From assembly GCA_002007315.1 (NCBI GenBank), contig LNZQ01000161.1:1-21562 (forward strand): 21,562 bases of DNA. Direction: 5' to 3'. Origin of the DNA: Epulopiscium sp. Nele67-Bin004. Its GTDB lineage: Bacteria; Bacillota_A; Clostridia; Lachnospirales; Cellulosilyticaceae. Made by a program: the position numbers and the translations under genes. The notes beneath the pieces were generated by a model. The model was not told where the DNA came from and searched no databases. It worked only from the letters and a program-made list of their open reading frames with translations. The first letter of the stretch is position 1. Each line of letters opens with the position of its first letter. Shown in pieces: positions 6,656-14,560 of the stretch.

Positions 6656-7027
6656 TTATAATTTTGATTTTATTGCTTGTATATCTGTTTTCATTTCATT
6701 TTGTAACTGAGATATGTCTGCTAAGATTTCTGCAAACTGTCGTTGTGTCTCTTGCGACACAGCTAATTGTTGTGATGTCTCTGTTAGGATTGTGGCAAAT
6801 TGCTCTAATCTTTGATAGAGTTTATTTTTGTCTTCAATCTGTGCTTGGTACATTATTGATAGTTGTTCATGTAGCTTGTCTTTATCATCTAATTGTGCCT
6901 GATGTAATTTGTTTTTTTCTTCTTGCTGTGTTTGCTGACTTTTTGTAAGCGCATAGGCACAGATTAATGTTATTACGGCCGGAAATCCTACGGTTGTTAT
7001 TAGTTGCTCTATTATTTCTATTTCCAT
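6656..7027 (-). CDS. Holin-like protein with one membrane helix and a coiled coil
   Basis: A 123-residue protein. The N-terminus EIIEQLITTVGFPAVITLIC is one hydrophobic segment (about 5-28), followed by a long charged Gln/Lys/Glu-rich coiled coil with near repeats (KNKLHQAQLDDKDKLHEQL; QAQIEDKNKLYQRL). This matches BhlA/UviB- or YvrJ-like small holins and holin-associated proteins in size and layout. Its place immediately before the amidase supports a lysis role. The start at 7,027 has GAGGGAG upstream at somewhat long spacing. Its first 143 bases overlap the annotated end of the preceding tail gene in another frame. Confidence 0.7.
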   Translation of the reverse strand: MEIEIIEQLITTVGFPAVITLICAYALTKSQQTQQEEKNKLHQAQLDDKDKLHEQLSIMYQAQIEDKNKLYQRLEQFATILTETSQQLAVSQETQRQFAEILADISQLQNEMKTDIQAIKSKL

Positions 7028-8291
7028 AATTAAATAATATCTCCCTCAATAAATTATTTTGTAAAACGCCATGCACATAAACTTTAATTCGCCTAGCATC
7101 GACTCGCTCCATGACTTTATAGCCATATCGTGATTTAGTAGCTACACCATTTGTTCCTATATTAACGTAACTATCTATTTCACAAGTTCCATCGTCAATA
7201 AGTATCATCTGCCCCATTAACCCTACAACGCCCCATTCATCGGCTCGTTCGCTTCTTGACTTGTAATCTCGAGTTGAGTCATAATCATTGGATAATACTT
7301 TATGTTTGTATTTCACGGTTTGACGAACTTTAACTATACCAACATCAACAGTATCTAAAATCACATCATCATCCATTACATCATCAATAAATTTTTCTAC
7401 TTCTTCAGTTTCTTCAATTGTTTCCCAAGCGTCACGTCCCCAGTTGTCTTTTTTGTACATACCACTCCAATGATTATTGTCCGAATTTCCAATTAAATTG
7501 GGATTAGCTGAAATTATGCCTAATACATCATCCCCGTTTTGAGCAAGAGTAATTTTACCTCGTTTTAAAGTTACCATTAATCCCGTTCTATCATCATTGC
7601 AATTATCTAGCCATTCAAAATATTCCGCATAGTCGGCACCCGCAACATCTATTGTGCCATCTGTACGCATATTCATAGCTGCAATCGTCCCAGGAAGGTC
7701 ATCAGTTAATGACAATGAACTCTGCCCAGCGTAGAAGCTACCAGCAGTGTAAATATTTCCGGAGCTTGCTTGTATGCGCGTTCGGTCCGATTTAAGAGCT
7801 GTAGTTGTATACGAAGTGCCAATATCGCTGCTGTACTGACTACAAAGTAAAATACTTCGTTGAGCAGTATTACCAGTTCCGGACGCTTGTTGATACATGG
7901 ATCTACTAGCATTATAAGCGGCGCTAGAGCTAGCAACAGTAGTTGTACTTGTAGATGTTGTTGCAACCGAAATTGCTGTAGTATTGATTTTGCTATTAAA
8001 CATAGTATTAAGTTTAGTTGATGACCATGTGACATTATTATTAGCTGTCGTATTGTCATTAATCCAAGTATACCAACTTGCAACCCCATCTGACATTCTA
8101 AGAATCTGTCCATCTATTCCTTCTTGCGGCAGTGAATGGCTTAACTCAAGATATTCATTATTTAAAAAATAAAAGATTTGTTGTTTATCTAAATCAATGT
8201 ATAACTTTTTTAACAATCCTGCTGTTGGAAAATCAGCTCTTGTATCAAAATACAATACATCATCCGTAGGCATATTATAACAAGTAATCAT
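6885..8291 (-). CDS. Tail fibre protein with peptidase-G2-type autoproteolytic C-terminus
   Basis: A 468-residue ORF. The N-terminus (1-75) resembles tail-fibre heads seen in Bacillota phages, followed by a Ser/Thr/Ala-rich shaft (80-215). From ADYAEYFEW (219-227) the protein follows the Peptidase_G2 intramolecular-chaperone pattern: GDDVLGIISANPNLIGN (253-269), DEWGVVGLMGQ (351-361), IDDGTC and VMERVDARRIKVYV (393-406). Such domains help a trimeric fibre fold and then cleave themselves off. The family normally stops about where RIKVYVHG occurs. Here the frame runs on for ~60 Asn/Arg-rich residues inside the holin gene, which looks like a lost stop or frameshift. The ATG at 8,291 follows AGGAGGT. 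Confidence 0.8.
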   Translation of the reverse strand: MITCYNMPTDDVLYFDTRADFPTAGLLKKLYIDLDKQQIFYFLNNEYLELSHSLPQEGIDGQILRMSDGVASWYTWINDNTTANNNVTWSSTKLNTMFNSKINTTAISVATTSTSTTTVASSSAAYNASRSMYQQASGTGNTAQRSILLCSQYSSDIGTSYTTTALKSDRTRIQASSGNIYTAGSFYAGQSSLSLTDDLPGTIAAMNMRTDGTIDVAGADYAEYFEWLDNCNDDRTGLMVTLKRGKITLAQNGDDVLGIISANPNLIGNSDNNHWSGMYKKDNWGRDAWETIEETEEVEKFIDDVMDDDVILDTVDVGIVKVRQTVKYKHKVLSNDYDSTRDYKSRSERADEWGVVGLMGQMILIDDGTCEIDSYVNIGTNGVATKSRYGYKVMERVDARRIKVYVHGVLQNNLLREILFNYGNRNNRATNNNRRISGRNNINLCLCAYKKSANTARRKKQITSGTIR

Positions 8292-8300
8292 AGCAACCTC

Positions 8301-9251
8301 CTAGTAAGCCACTAGTGCAAAGCTCTCAAGAGTAAGCTTACGCTCAGCACGTTTAATAACAATAGCAAGATTGATTGTTTCACCAGCTGGAATATCAGCT
8401 TCAATCACATTTGCAGCAATAAAATCTTTTGAACTAACATTAATTAAATCCAAAGGCTCGGATTGGTCAAAAACCATAAATCTAAGTCCGATATAATCGG
8501 TATCGCTATTATTTCGTACGCCAATTAGGGCGACATCACCAAGTAAAAATGTATATTCACCGTCTTGAATTGTTCCGTTATAAATTAAATCTAAATCATA
8601 AGCCGAATAACTATAGATTTGTCCATATTTAATCCAGGCAGACTTAGTTGCCAAAACTTCACCATCTATATTTTTTGAGACTATTTTTCCTGTAAAATCA
8701 TTAGTTAAAAATATATAAGCTGTAGCTAAATCATTAACTATAGCCGTATGAGTTAGATTATCCTGTTTATCATATAGCTCAACTATACTATCAGGTATTA
8801 AATTAACTAGAGTTAGATAGCTAGAATGTCTAATCTCGTAATGTTTAAGTAGCATTGGTTGAGTAAGCTTAAATCCTTGCATCACAATAGGACTAAGCAA
8901 TTTATCACCATAAATGTTGAGCCAAGTTGTATTATCATCACTTATATAAACTTGAATAAAATTATCTTGTACGATTACTTTAATATATTCAGCAGTAACA
9001 TCCGTTTCAGATATGATACAACGTGTTCCATCTGCGCATATAAAAAATAATTCTTGCTTATCTTCAGGGCTAAGTTCTATCGATTGTTTGGTAATTAGCA
9101 GTACAAAATCTTGATGCGTAAAATCCCTAATAATTTCCCCATTCATTTCTACACCAACAGTTGTGTTTTTTACTATGCCAGTCAGTATATCGCCCCAACG
9201 ATAATAGTCCACAGCTTCTAATAGTGCGTCACGTTCTTTATAAAATGTCAT
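8301..9251 (-). CDS. Phage tail-associated protein of unknown function
   Basis: A 316-residue protein beginning MTFYKERDALLEAVDYYRWG. The ATG at 9,251 is chosen because AGGAGG lies five bases upstream; a TTG one codon earlier is also open. It is rich in predicted beta strands with no cysteine pattern or enzyme motif. Residues ~85-125 (IKVIVQDNFIQVYISDDNTT, WLNIYG) look like a lectin/jelly-roll strand pair, which would suit a fibre or receptor-binding accessory. No family is recognised. It lies 9 bases before the G2-type fibre gene in the same operon. Confidence 0.75.
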   Translation of the reverse strand: MTFYKERDALLEAVDYYRWGDILTGIVKNTTVGVEMNGEIIRDFTHQDFVLLITKQSIELSPEDKQELFFICADGTRCIISETDVTAEYIKVIVQDNFIQVYISDDNTTWLNIYGDKLLSPIVMQGFKLTQPMLLKHYEIRHSSYLTLVNLIPDSIVELYDKQDNLTHTAIVNDLATAYIFLTNDFTGKIVSKNIDGEVLATKSAWIKYGQIYSYSAYDLDLIYNGTIQDGEYTFLLGDVALIGVRNNSDTDYIGLRFMVFDQSEPLDLINVSSKDFIAANVIEADIPAGETINLAIVIKRAERKLTLESFALVAY

Positions 9252-9260
9252 CAATACCTC

Positions 9261-9557
9261 CTATCTACAAAATGGCGTAATGTTATAATCCCAATGCATT
9301 ACTTCCTGAATTTTGATATACTCATTTTTAAGTCCCAGCTCGTTTTTTTTCCTCTTAGCCAACTCATGTGCTTGCCTCTTCGTTTCCACAATTCCGCATA
9401 GCATCCATCCTTCCATGCCGATTGGGATTGTATACGTTGCATCAGCACTGCTAAGCTTTGGCGTGACTAACACATATAAGTTGTTATGCGATATTGTAGT
9501 CCCAGAATAAATTTCATACGGCTTAATATAAACTTCAAATTGTCGTTGTCTAATCAT
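9261..9557 (-). CDS. Small conserved-looking phage protein, unknown function
   Basis: A 98-residue soluble protein, mixed beta (FEVYIKPYEIYSG, LYVLVTPKL) then a basic helix (ETKRQAHELAKRKKNELGLK), ending in an aromatic segment HWDYNITPFCR. There is no known motif. The ATG at 9,557 follows TAGGGGG. It is 9 bases from the next gene in a tightly packed tail operon, so it is probably a tail accessory or assembly factor; that is inference from position only. Confidence 0.7.
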   Translation of the reverse strand: MIRQRQFEVYIKPYEIYSGTTISHNNLYVLVTPKLSSADATYTIPIGMEGWMLCGIVETKRQAHELAKRKKNELGLKNEYIKIQEVMHWDYNITPFCR

Positions 9558-9571
9558 AGTATCCCCCTACC

Positions 9572-9850
9572 TTATGTTGGCATTATTAATGTATCTATAT
9601 CAACATCTCTCCTAAGATAAATTCCATCTGGAGATATGCAATAAGTTTCCATTAGCTCCCGAATGTATTGCAATGCTTTAATGTGAGAAGCGTCAATAAA
9701 TTGAACCATCCGTGGAGTACCGCCTTGAGCAGTTTTATACGTGCTATCTGTGTAGGCTTTTATATACACTGTATTTTTTAAAAAAGTTAAATCTTCAGTT
9801 TTCTTATATTCAAACGGAATTGTCCAAACATAATATTTTGGGTCTGTCAT
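9572..9850 (-). CDS. Small phage protein, unknown function
   Basis: A 92-residue protein starting MTDPKYYVWTIPFEYKKTED, with strands then a helix (SHIKALQYIRELMETY) and the end LRRDVDIDTLIMPT. The ATG at 9,850 has AAGGAGGC upstream. No family is recognised. It is read together with the adjacent 98-residue gene between the long repeat-bearing protein and the 316-residue protein. Confidence 0.7.
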   Translation of the reverse strand: MTDPKYYVWTIPFEYKKTEDLTFLKNTVYIKAYTDSTYKTAQGGTPRMVQFIDASHIKALQYIRELMETYCISPDGIYLRRDVDIDTLIMPT

Positions 9851-9864
9851 ATAAGATTGCCTCC

Positions 9865-12456
9865 TTAATTATTATTAATTATAGTATTGCGTCTGCCTTT
9901 AAATTTATCATTAATTACTTTTAAGTCATAGTTAACGTCATTGTTATTTAGTGTGCGGTATTCGTCCATGGCTTGTATGTTTTCAAATATAGGCACGACA
10001 TCCATATGGTGGTCTTCGAGATAATTAACAAGTATTTCGATTAAATTTCCAACGTAAACATTAGCTTTAAGTCCAGATTCTAAGCTTGCAGCCAAAACTA
10101 CAGCTTCAGCATGCCACCTGACCCATCTGTAAGCTTTATCATAATCTTCTTTTGTTCCCAGTTTTAGTTGTTGTTCTATGCTATCTTCAAGAGTTAACCA
10201 TTCATGGAGTGTTTCTACAATAGCTAATACGCCTTGAGCACCAGTATATCCCCAGAACGCTGCACTAAATTTCGCCCAAAACATCATTAAAATATTGACT
10301 ACATCCACTAATACATTAACACTAACTTCAGTATTTTCTAATCCTATCGTCTTTCCATAAGAAATTGGATGCTCATCAACTGTTTTAGAAAAATTTTTTG
10401 GATATACTACTCCTAAATTCTCAGGAATTACTTCATCGTTATCACGTATGCAAGGGTTATCTCTGTAGTTGTAGTCTTTTGGAATGCATAGCAAATCTTT
10501 GTAATCACAACGGTTGATAAACCATAAGCGACTTTTAAATATTAATTTTTTTTGTATATCATCTACTTGTATTGGCTGCAAACTAGATTTAATAGTAGCA
10601 GTCTCTTTTTTTATAGATATATTTTGTGAATTATATCTAACAATTTGTTTGTAATTGCTAAGCCGTATATTTTTTATAGATTTTTGGATAAATAATTTTT
10701 TAGTAGTAGCTATATTAATATATTTTTTTGCAAGGCGATTAATCCGCATATATGGTGTAACTGCAATACTGTGCGGTTGCTCTTTTTTAATGGATAATTT
10801 AGAATTTAAGTTTAAGTCTTTCTGAGTTGCTTTATCTGATAATACATCTTGTTGACTGTACATATTGTGATTAACAATTCTTTCAGTTTGTGAAGTAATG
10901 TCGTTTGTATCAACAGTGTGATTAACAATTCTTTCAGTTTGTGAAGTAATGTCGTTTGTATCAACAGTGTGATTAACAATTCTTTCAGTTTGTGAAGTAA
11001 TGTCATTTACATCAACTGTATGATTAACAATTCTCTGTGTTAAATTATCTTCCTCTAATCCAAAATCTTTTATTCCCTTTGCCTTACTAATAGTTTCTTC
11101 AACATAACAGGTTTTGCTATTTTGAGATGACGCTTCAACATCATAATCTATATTAAATATTTTTTCTTGTGCAATAACTTTGTTGCAATAATCTTCTATA
11201 ATCATATCTATCATCTGGGTTTTGTCTATCTCTGTTATCTGATTGCAGGATATTTCTCTATTTATAATAGAGCTAACCCAGGTTGCTAGCTCATCTGTAA
11301 TAATATTGGTGATGCCAGAGGAATTTATAGGGATGTTTTTTTCAACCATAATTTCAGCACACCTAACTTTTTGCATTCTAATAATTTCATCTAATGTAAT
11401 CTCTTTGGTAACAGCAGTTTGAACATTTATTTTTTCTTGTGCAAATGATATATCAGAGGAAATAATTTTATCTATTATGGTGTTTTGGTTTGTAATAATT
11501 GCAGTACAAATATTGTCTATCAATAATTCAGGCTGATATATAATATCTATTAAAGATGTGTTATTTATCACAGTATTAATGTCAATTTTAATATTAGTGG
11601 TAAACTCCTTGTTTATTTCAGTTGAAATACTTGTAATTATATCTGTCTGAAAATATTTATGGAGTAAATTTTGCCCATTAACTATTAAGTCATTGCTAAA
11701 AAAATTATTTAGGGAGAATTCGTCTTCTACTGAAATATCTATAAGATTTTTTTTATTGGCCAAACTAGGTTCGTCTACATTAATATTTACTAGGTGCTCA
11801 ACGGAATATATTTTCGATATATCTAAATCTACTAATCCAGGTAACAAACTAAATATATTTTTTATCAAAATATCTTTTTCAAATAAAACTAAATTTTGTT
11901 CAGATTCTATAGTCATATTTTTACCAAAAAAAGTTAGACGTTCATTTTGAAATTTTGTTAAGTCTCTATCAAAAAAAGAAAATTTATTTGGTTGGTTTAA
12001 CAAAATATCTTTAAAATTAGTAGTTAAAGTATCTCGTATTGCTAAAGTTTTTTGCTCTATAGAAATATCTTTTAAATTGGCAGTTAAAATTTCTTGTTCT
12101 GCCAAAATATCTTGAGTTATTTCTATATGTTTTATTGCATTTAACAAGGAGTTTTTGATAAGGGAAACATTTTTAGCAGATATACCTAATTGCTTGTCTT
12201 GAGTTATACATATATTTTTGGATAAATTCATAACCTTAGTTTTTTCAATATGCACATTGTGGTGTGATTGGTTGCCGTATATCATATTAAATTTTCTATA
12301 GCCATTTCCCAAGTAATGCATTTGCCATCTTGCTTTACTGGTATTATAATATTTAAATTTAAAAATTCTCGATTTCTGTACATTGTGTGTTCCGAAGTAA
12401 TGTATTTCCCATTTTGCTTTGCTGGTATTGTAATATTTAAATTTAAAAACTCTCAA
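9865..12456 (-). CDS. Long repeat-bearing fibre-like structural protein
   Basis: An 863-residue protein. It opens with a duplicated unit: FKFKYYNTSKAKWEIHYFG and FKFKYYNTSKARWQMHYLG, about 28 residues apart. Residues ~60-470 are an Ile/Asn/Lys/Glu-rich region with irregular ITxDILxxQxxL-type repeats, suggesting an extended rod. Then come four copies of a 17-residue repeat (TERIVNHTVDTNDITSQ). The C-terminal ~200 residues are different, with hydrophobic VSVNVLVDVVNILMMFWAKF, a helical region rich in Trp and Glu, and an Asn-rich end. The start is an unusual TTG placed directly on the stop of the preceding gene (TAG-TTG) with only a weak GAGAAAAA upstream. Translation may depend on reinitiation or on frameshift fusion. 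No enzyme motif was seen. Confidence 0.75.
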   Translation of the reverse strand: MRVFKFKYYNTSKAKWEIHYFGTHNVQKSRIFKFKYYNTSKARWQMHYLGNGYRKFNMIYGNQSHHNVHIEKTKVMNLSKNICITQDKQLGISAKNVSLIKNSLLNAIKHIEITQDILAEQEILTANLKDISIEQKTLAIRDTLTTNFKDILLNQPNKFSFFDRDLTKFQNERLTFFGKNMTIESEQNLVLFEKDILIKNIFSLLPGLVDLDISKIYSVEHLVNINVDEPSLANKKNLIDISVEDEFSLNNFFSNDLIVNGQNLLHKYFQTDIITSISTEINKEFTTNIKIDINTVINNTSLIDIIYQPELLIDNICTAIITNQNTIIDKIISSDISFAQEKINVQTAVTKEITLDEIIRMQKVRCAEIMVEKNIPINSSGITNIITDELATWVSSIINREISCNQITEIDKTQMIDMIIEDYCNKVIAQEKIFNIDYDVEASSQNSKTCYVEETISKAKGIKDFGLEEDNLTQRIVNHTVDVNDITSQTERIVNHTVDTNDITSQTERIVNHTVDTNDITSQTERIVNHNMYSQQDVLSDKATQKDLNLNSKLSIKKEQPHSIAVTPYMRINRLAKKYINIATTKKLFIQKSIKNIRLSNYKQIVRYNSQNISIKKETATIKSSLQPIQVDDIQKKLIFKSRLWFINRCDYKDLLCIPKDYNYRDNPCIRDNDEVIPENLGVVYPKNFSKTVDEHPISYGKTIGLENTEVSVNVLVDVVNILMMFWAKFSAAFWGYTGAQGVLAIVETLHEWLTLEDSIEQQLKLGTKEDYDKAYRWVRWHAEAVVLAASLESGLKANVYVGNLIEILVNYLEDHHMDVVPIFENIQAMDEYRTLNNNDVNYDLKVINDKFKGRRNTIINNN
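10869..11036. repeat. 51-bp tandem repeats (3 full copies plus a partial) inside the 863-aa gene
   Basis: Units at 10,869-10,919 and 10,920-10,970 are identical or nearly so. The third (10,971-11,021) has drifted at its end (TCATTTACATCAACTGTA), and a fourth begins at 11,022. 51 is a multiple of three, so each copy encodes 17 residues in frame. The identity of neighbouring copies indicates recent expansion, typical of length-variable phage fibres. Confidence 0.9.
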
Positions 12457-13416
12457 CTAAATTTTTCTCAAAGCCAATCCGTGAAAAATATTGCCACTGT
12501 TACCTATAAAAGAATAAGGCGCATTGACATTTACCATTAAATAGATTTTTTCATCTTCTGTGCCTCTATCTGAATATAATTCGTCTCTATGAGTGATGCC
12601 AAATTTATCCCCAATAATAACGTTTTGCAATTTTCCTCTTACCCCATCGACATGATGCATTACAACTACTTCCGAAAAATGATAATTCCCCGTATAACGT
12701 GATGATGTTAAAATATGCTTTTCGCCAAATTGATTATCAGTAAATTGTCCCACGTTATGCGATTGATAAGGAACGCCAGTAAATGTACCAACAGCTGCAA
12801 TATCGGTTACTCCGTTAGCTGTGTGAACACCAAATGTGTCATGGTCAGTCGGTGCATTTGCGGCACCTGATGTAACCACAAAATTATACTCCTCGTCAAC
12901 AGTTGCTCCATCATAACTTAAAAGTGAACCTATGTAGCAATATGAAATTAGATAATTGTTGTAAGGCAACGTGTCTAATGTTGCATCACCCTGCAAAACA
13001 ATATTAATACTATCTTGATTAAAGTTCATTAGATATTCAACTGGGAGCCATTCATATAGAGTAATATTTTCAGTATACCAGCTATATTGGGTCCATTCAC
13101 TTTGTTTAAGGTCTGCTAAATCATCTTGAGCATCATTAAGTGCCGTACCTATTTTGATTTCCATTTCATTTAATTTTTCCCGCTTAAACATAATATAAAA
13201 AGTTTTATTAAATGTTGTCGTTGTAGATATTATTGCAACATCACTTACGCTTCCGATAGAGGAAGGATAAATTAAATTCCATTCAAAACTCTGGGATGCA
13301 ATTAAGGTGGATACCAAAGCTTTAATTAAATGAGGGATTTCGGCTACTCCTTGAGCAAATGCAGGTTTTTCGCTAACTCTAGTACGTGATTGTATAATAT
13401 TTTCTGTGTTGTCCAT
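12457..13416 (-). CDS. Phage tail/baseplate-associated structural protein, unknown family
   Basis: A 319-residue protein starting MDNTENIIQSRTRVSEKPAF. Residues ~20-75 contain IKALVSTLIASQSFEWNLIY, then a helix rich in Asp/Glu (NEMEIKIGTALNDAQDDLAD). The C-terminal half is Gly/Asn/Thr-rich beta (GVHTANGVTDIAAVGTFTG), ending YSFIGNSGNIFHGLALRK, consistent with a virion surface protein. The ATG at 13,416 follows GAAAGGACC. It ends exactly where the 863-residue gene starts. No family is recognised. Confidence 0.75.
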   Translation of the reverse strand: MDNTENIIQSRTRVSEKPAFAQGVAEIPHLIKALVSTLIASQSFEWNLIYPSSIGSVSDVAIISTTTTFNKTFYIMFKREKLNEMEIKIGTALNDAQDDLADLKQSEWTQYSWYTENITLYEWLPVEYLMNFNQDSINIVLQGDATLDTLPYNNYLISYCYIGSLLSYDGATVDEEYNFVVTSGAANAPTDHDTFGVHTANGVTDIAAVGTFTGVPYQSHNVGQFTDNQFGEKHILTSSRYTGNYHFSEVVVMHHVDGVRGKLQNVIIGDKFGITHRDELYSDRGTEDEKIYLMVNVNAPYSFIGNSGNIFHGLALRKI

Positions 13417-13428
13417 ATGTGGTCCTTT

Positions 13429-13866
13429 CTATTTTTCCTGTGGAATAAAATAATCTATATCACACCAAAACATTTTGCTATGACCGCTAACATTGTGATA
13501 GATAACTTTAACTTCATTGCCAGTTATAGCATTGAAAAAGTCTTTATATTGACCAAGTTCTTTTGTATGGATGCGATCAATATGCGTTTTTCCATCGACT
13601 ATCATAGATACGCAATCTTGTTTGTTATAACCCGTGCATGCGAATGTAATTGCACGCAAAGAAACAGGTTCTCTTGAATGAAAAACCTGTTCGTAGCTTC
13701 CTGCTAAAGCTGGAATGTTATTGGACATATTGTGTGAAAAAAAATCTCCTCTACCAATGCTGTCTTGCAAAAGAGATAGTAAGTTTTGTAGTTCTTCAAA
13801 ATTAGTTAATTGTTTTAATGCATCAATTAGTTCATCTATATTTACAATATATTTAGAAGTACTCAT
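13429..13866 (-). CDS. Tail-associated protein, paralogue of the IStron-interrupted gene
   Basis: A 145-residue protein. Its start STSKYIVNIDELIDALKQL and its end KVIYHNVSGHSKMFWCDIDY parallel the exon-1 product of the interrupted gene (MSIATYVLNWDELAEQL and LKFVYNNISNAYNTFWLDIEY). Both carry an aromatic beta-strand ending in IP. They are probably a duplicated beta-sandwich module placed on either side of the IStron. The ATG at 13,866 follows TTGGAGA. The function is unknown; a tail-fibre or host-recognition accessory is plausible. Confidence 0.75.
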   Translation of the reverse strand: MSTSKYIVNIDELIDALKQLTNFEELQNLLSLLQDSIGRGDFFSHNMSNNIPALAGSYEQVFHSREPVSLRAITFACTGYNKQDCVSMIVDGKTHIDRIHTKELGQYKDFFNAITGNEVKVIYHNVSGHSKMFWCDIDYFIPQEK

Positions 13867-14002
13867 ATAATCTCCAATTCTTAAATTTTTAACAATAAAT
13901 CTCCTAATAAATCAAGTATATTTTTACATTATGCTATATATTAATTGGCTTAGAGGAAAAAATATTGCATTATCCACAATGTTTATGCAAATTTATTGGA
14001 AA

Positions 14003-14440
14003 TCATAACAATATTTTAACTGCATTTGTAGCTAAGTTAATTTCGGCGACATTAATAGTTATTTCTTCAGATGTTAATAAAAATTTGTCTATTGTAATAT
14101 TAGCAAGTTCTGCACCTGATAATGAATGGATAGTAATTATAGGGTCTTGAGTAAGTACTCGACCATTATAATTAGTTAACTGTATCGTAAGTACGCTAGA
14201 ACTAAATCCAAGCCAAGTAATGATTTCGGGGGTAACATCGGTGTATTGTATCCTATAATCCCTATCAAGCCATAGCTGATTATCATCATCCATAGCATAA
14301 TTTTTATTATTATACATAACTTTTTTAGTTTCATCATTATCCAAATAAGCGGATAAATCTAAATCTGTAGTAGTATCACTTTCCCAGTATAGAGCTATAA
14401 TGCCATCATAATCATGGCCATATATATTTTCAGGTATATA
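14003..14440 (-). CDS. 3' exon (codons 218-362) of the IStron-interrupted tail gene
   Basis: Reading inward from the IStron end, the frame opens YIPENIYGHDYDGIIALYWE and continues through DDDNQLWLDRDYRIQY to a TGA at 14,003. It has no start codon with a ribosome binding site near its beginning (a TTG at 14,344 lacks one), so it is not an independent gene. It is in phase with the exon at 16,345-16,995 when 14,441-16,344 is removed exactly. The residues form an Asp/Thr-rich beta-type domain (LTIQLTNYNGRVL, PIITIHSLSG, ITINVAEINLAT) like other fibre domains in this operon. Confidence 0.8.
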   Translation of the reverse strand, partial: YIPENIYGHDYDGIIALYWESDTTTDLDLSAYLDNDETKKVMYNNKNYAMDDDNQLWLDRDYRIQYTDVTPEIITWLGFSSSVLTIQLTNYNGRVLTQDPIITIHSLSGAELANITIDKFLLTSEEITINVAEINLATNAVKILL

Positions 14441-14448
14441 CTGAACCT

Positions 14449-14560
14449 CCCATCACTAAAGTGACGGGGTTCTAAAAATTATTTTAATTTTATTTAAGAA
14501 GTTTGATGACCTAAATCCCCCTTATTCTTATCGGCGTGTTCAGTTCGCCCCTACCGTATA
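14449..14560 (-). ncRNA. Predicted omega (reRNA) guide scaffold at the IStron right end
   Basis: For TnpB elements, the RNA scaffold is known to come from the 3' end of tnpB plus the right end, with the guide taken from the flank just beyond it. By that rule the scaffold covers about 14,441-14,560 and includes the hairpin at 14,449-14,468. The guide would begin TATATACCTG at 14,440 going down, which is the 3' exon. The same bases form the 3' splice site, so splicing and guide RNA production compete. The 5' boundary is a guess. Confidence 0.4.

Noticed and set aside
7706..8113. 135-codon minus-strand frame inside the G2 fibre gene
   Set aside because: It overlaps the peptidase-G2 fibre frame, which has recognisable domains and a ribosome site. 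This frame is Leu/Gln-rich shadow sequence with no start signal.
10869..11036. CRISPR array
   Set aside because: The repeats are directly adjacent 51-base units without unique spacers, and they encode in-frame protein repeats.
14003..14344. An independent 113-residue gene starting with TTG at 14,344
   Set aside because: No ribosome site precedes the TTG, the frame stays open upstream to the exact IStron border, and it matches the phase of the 5' exon.
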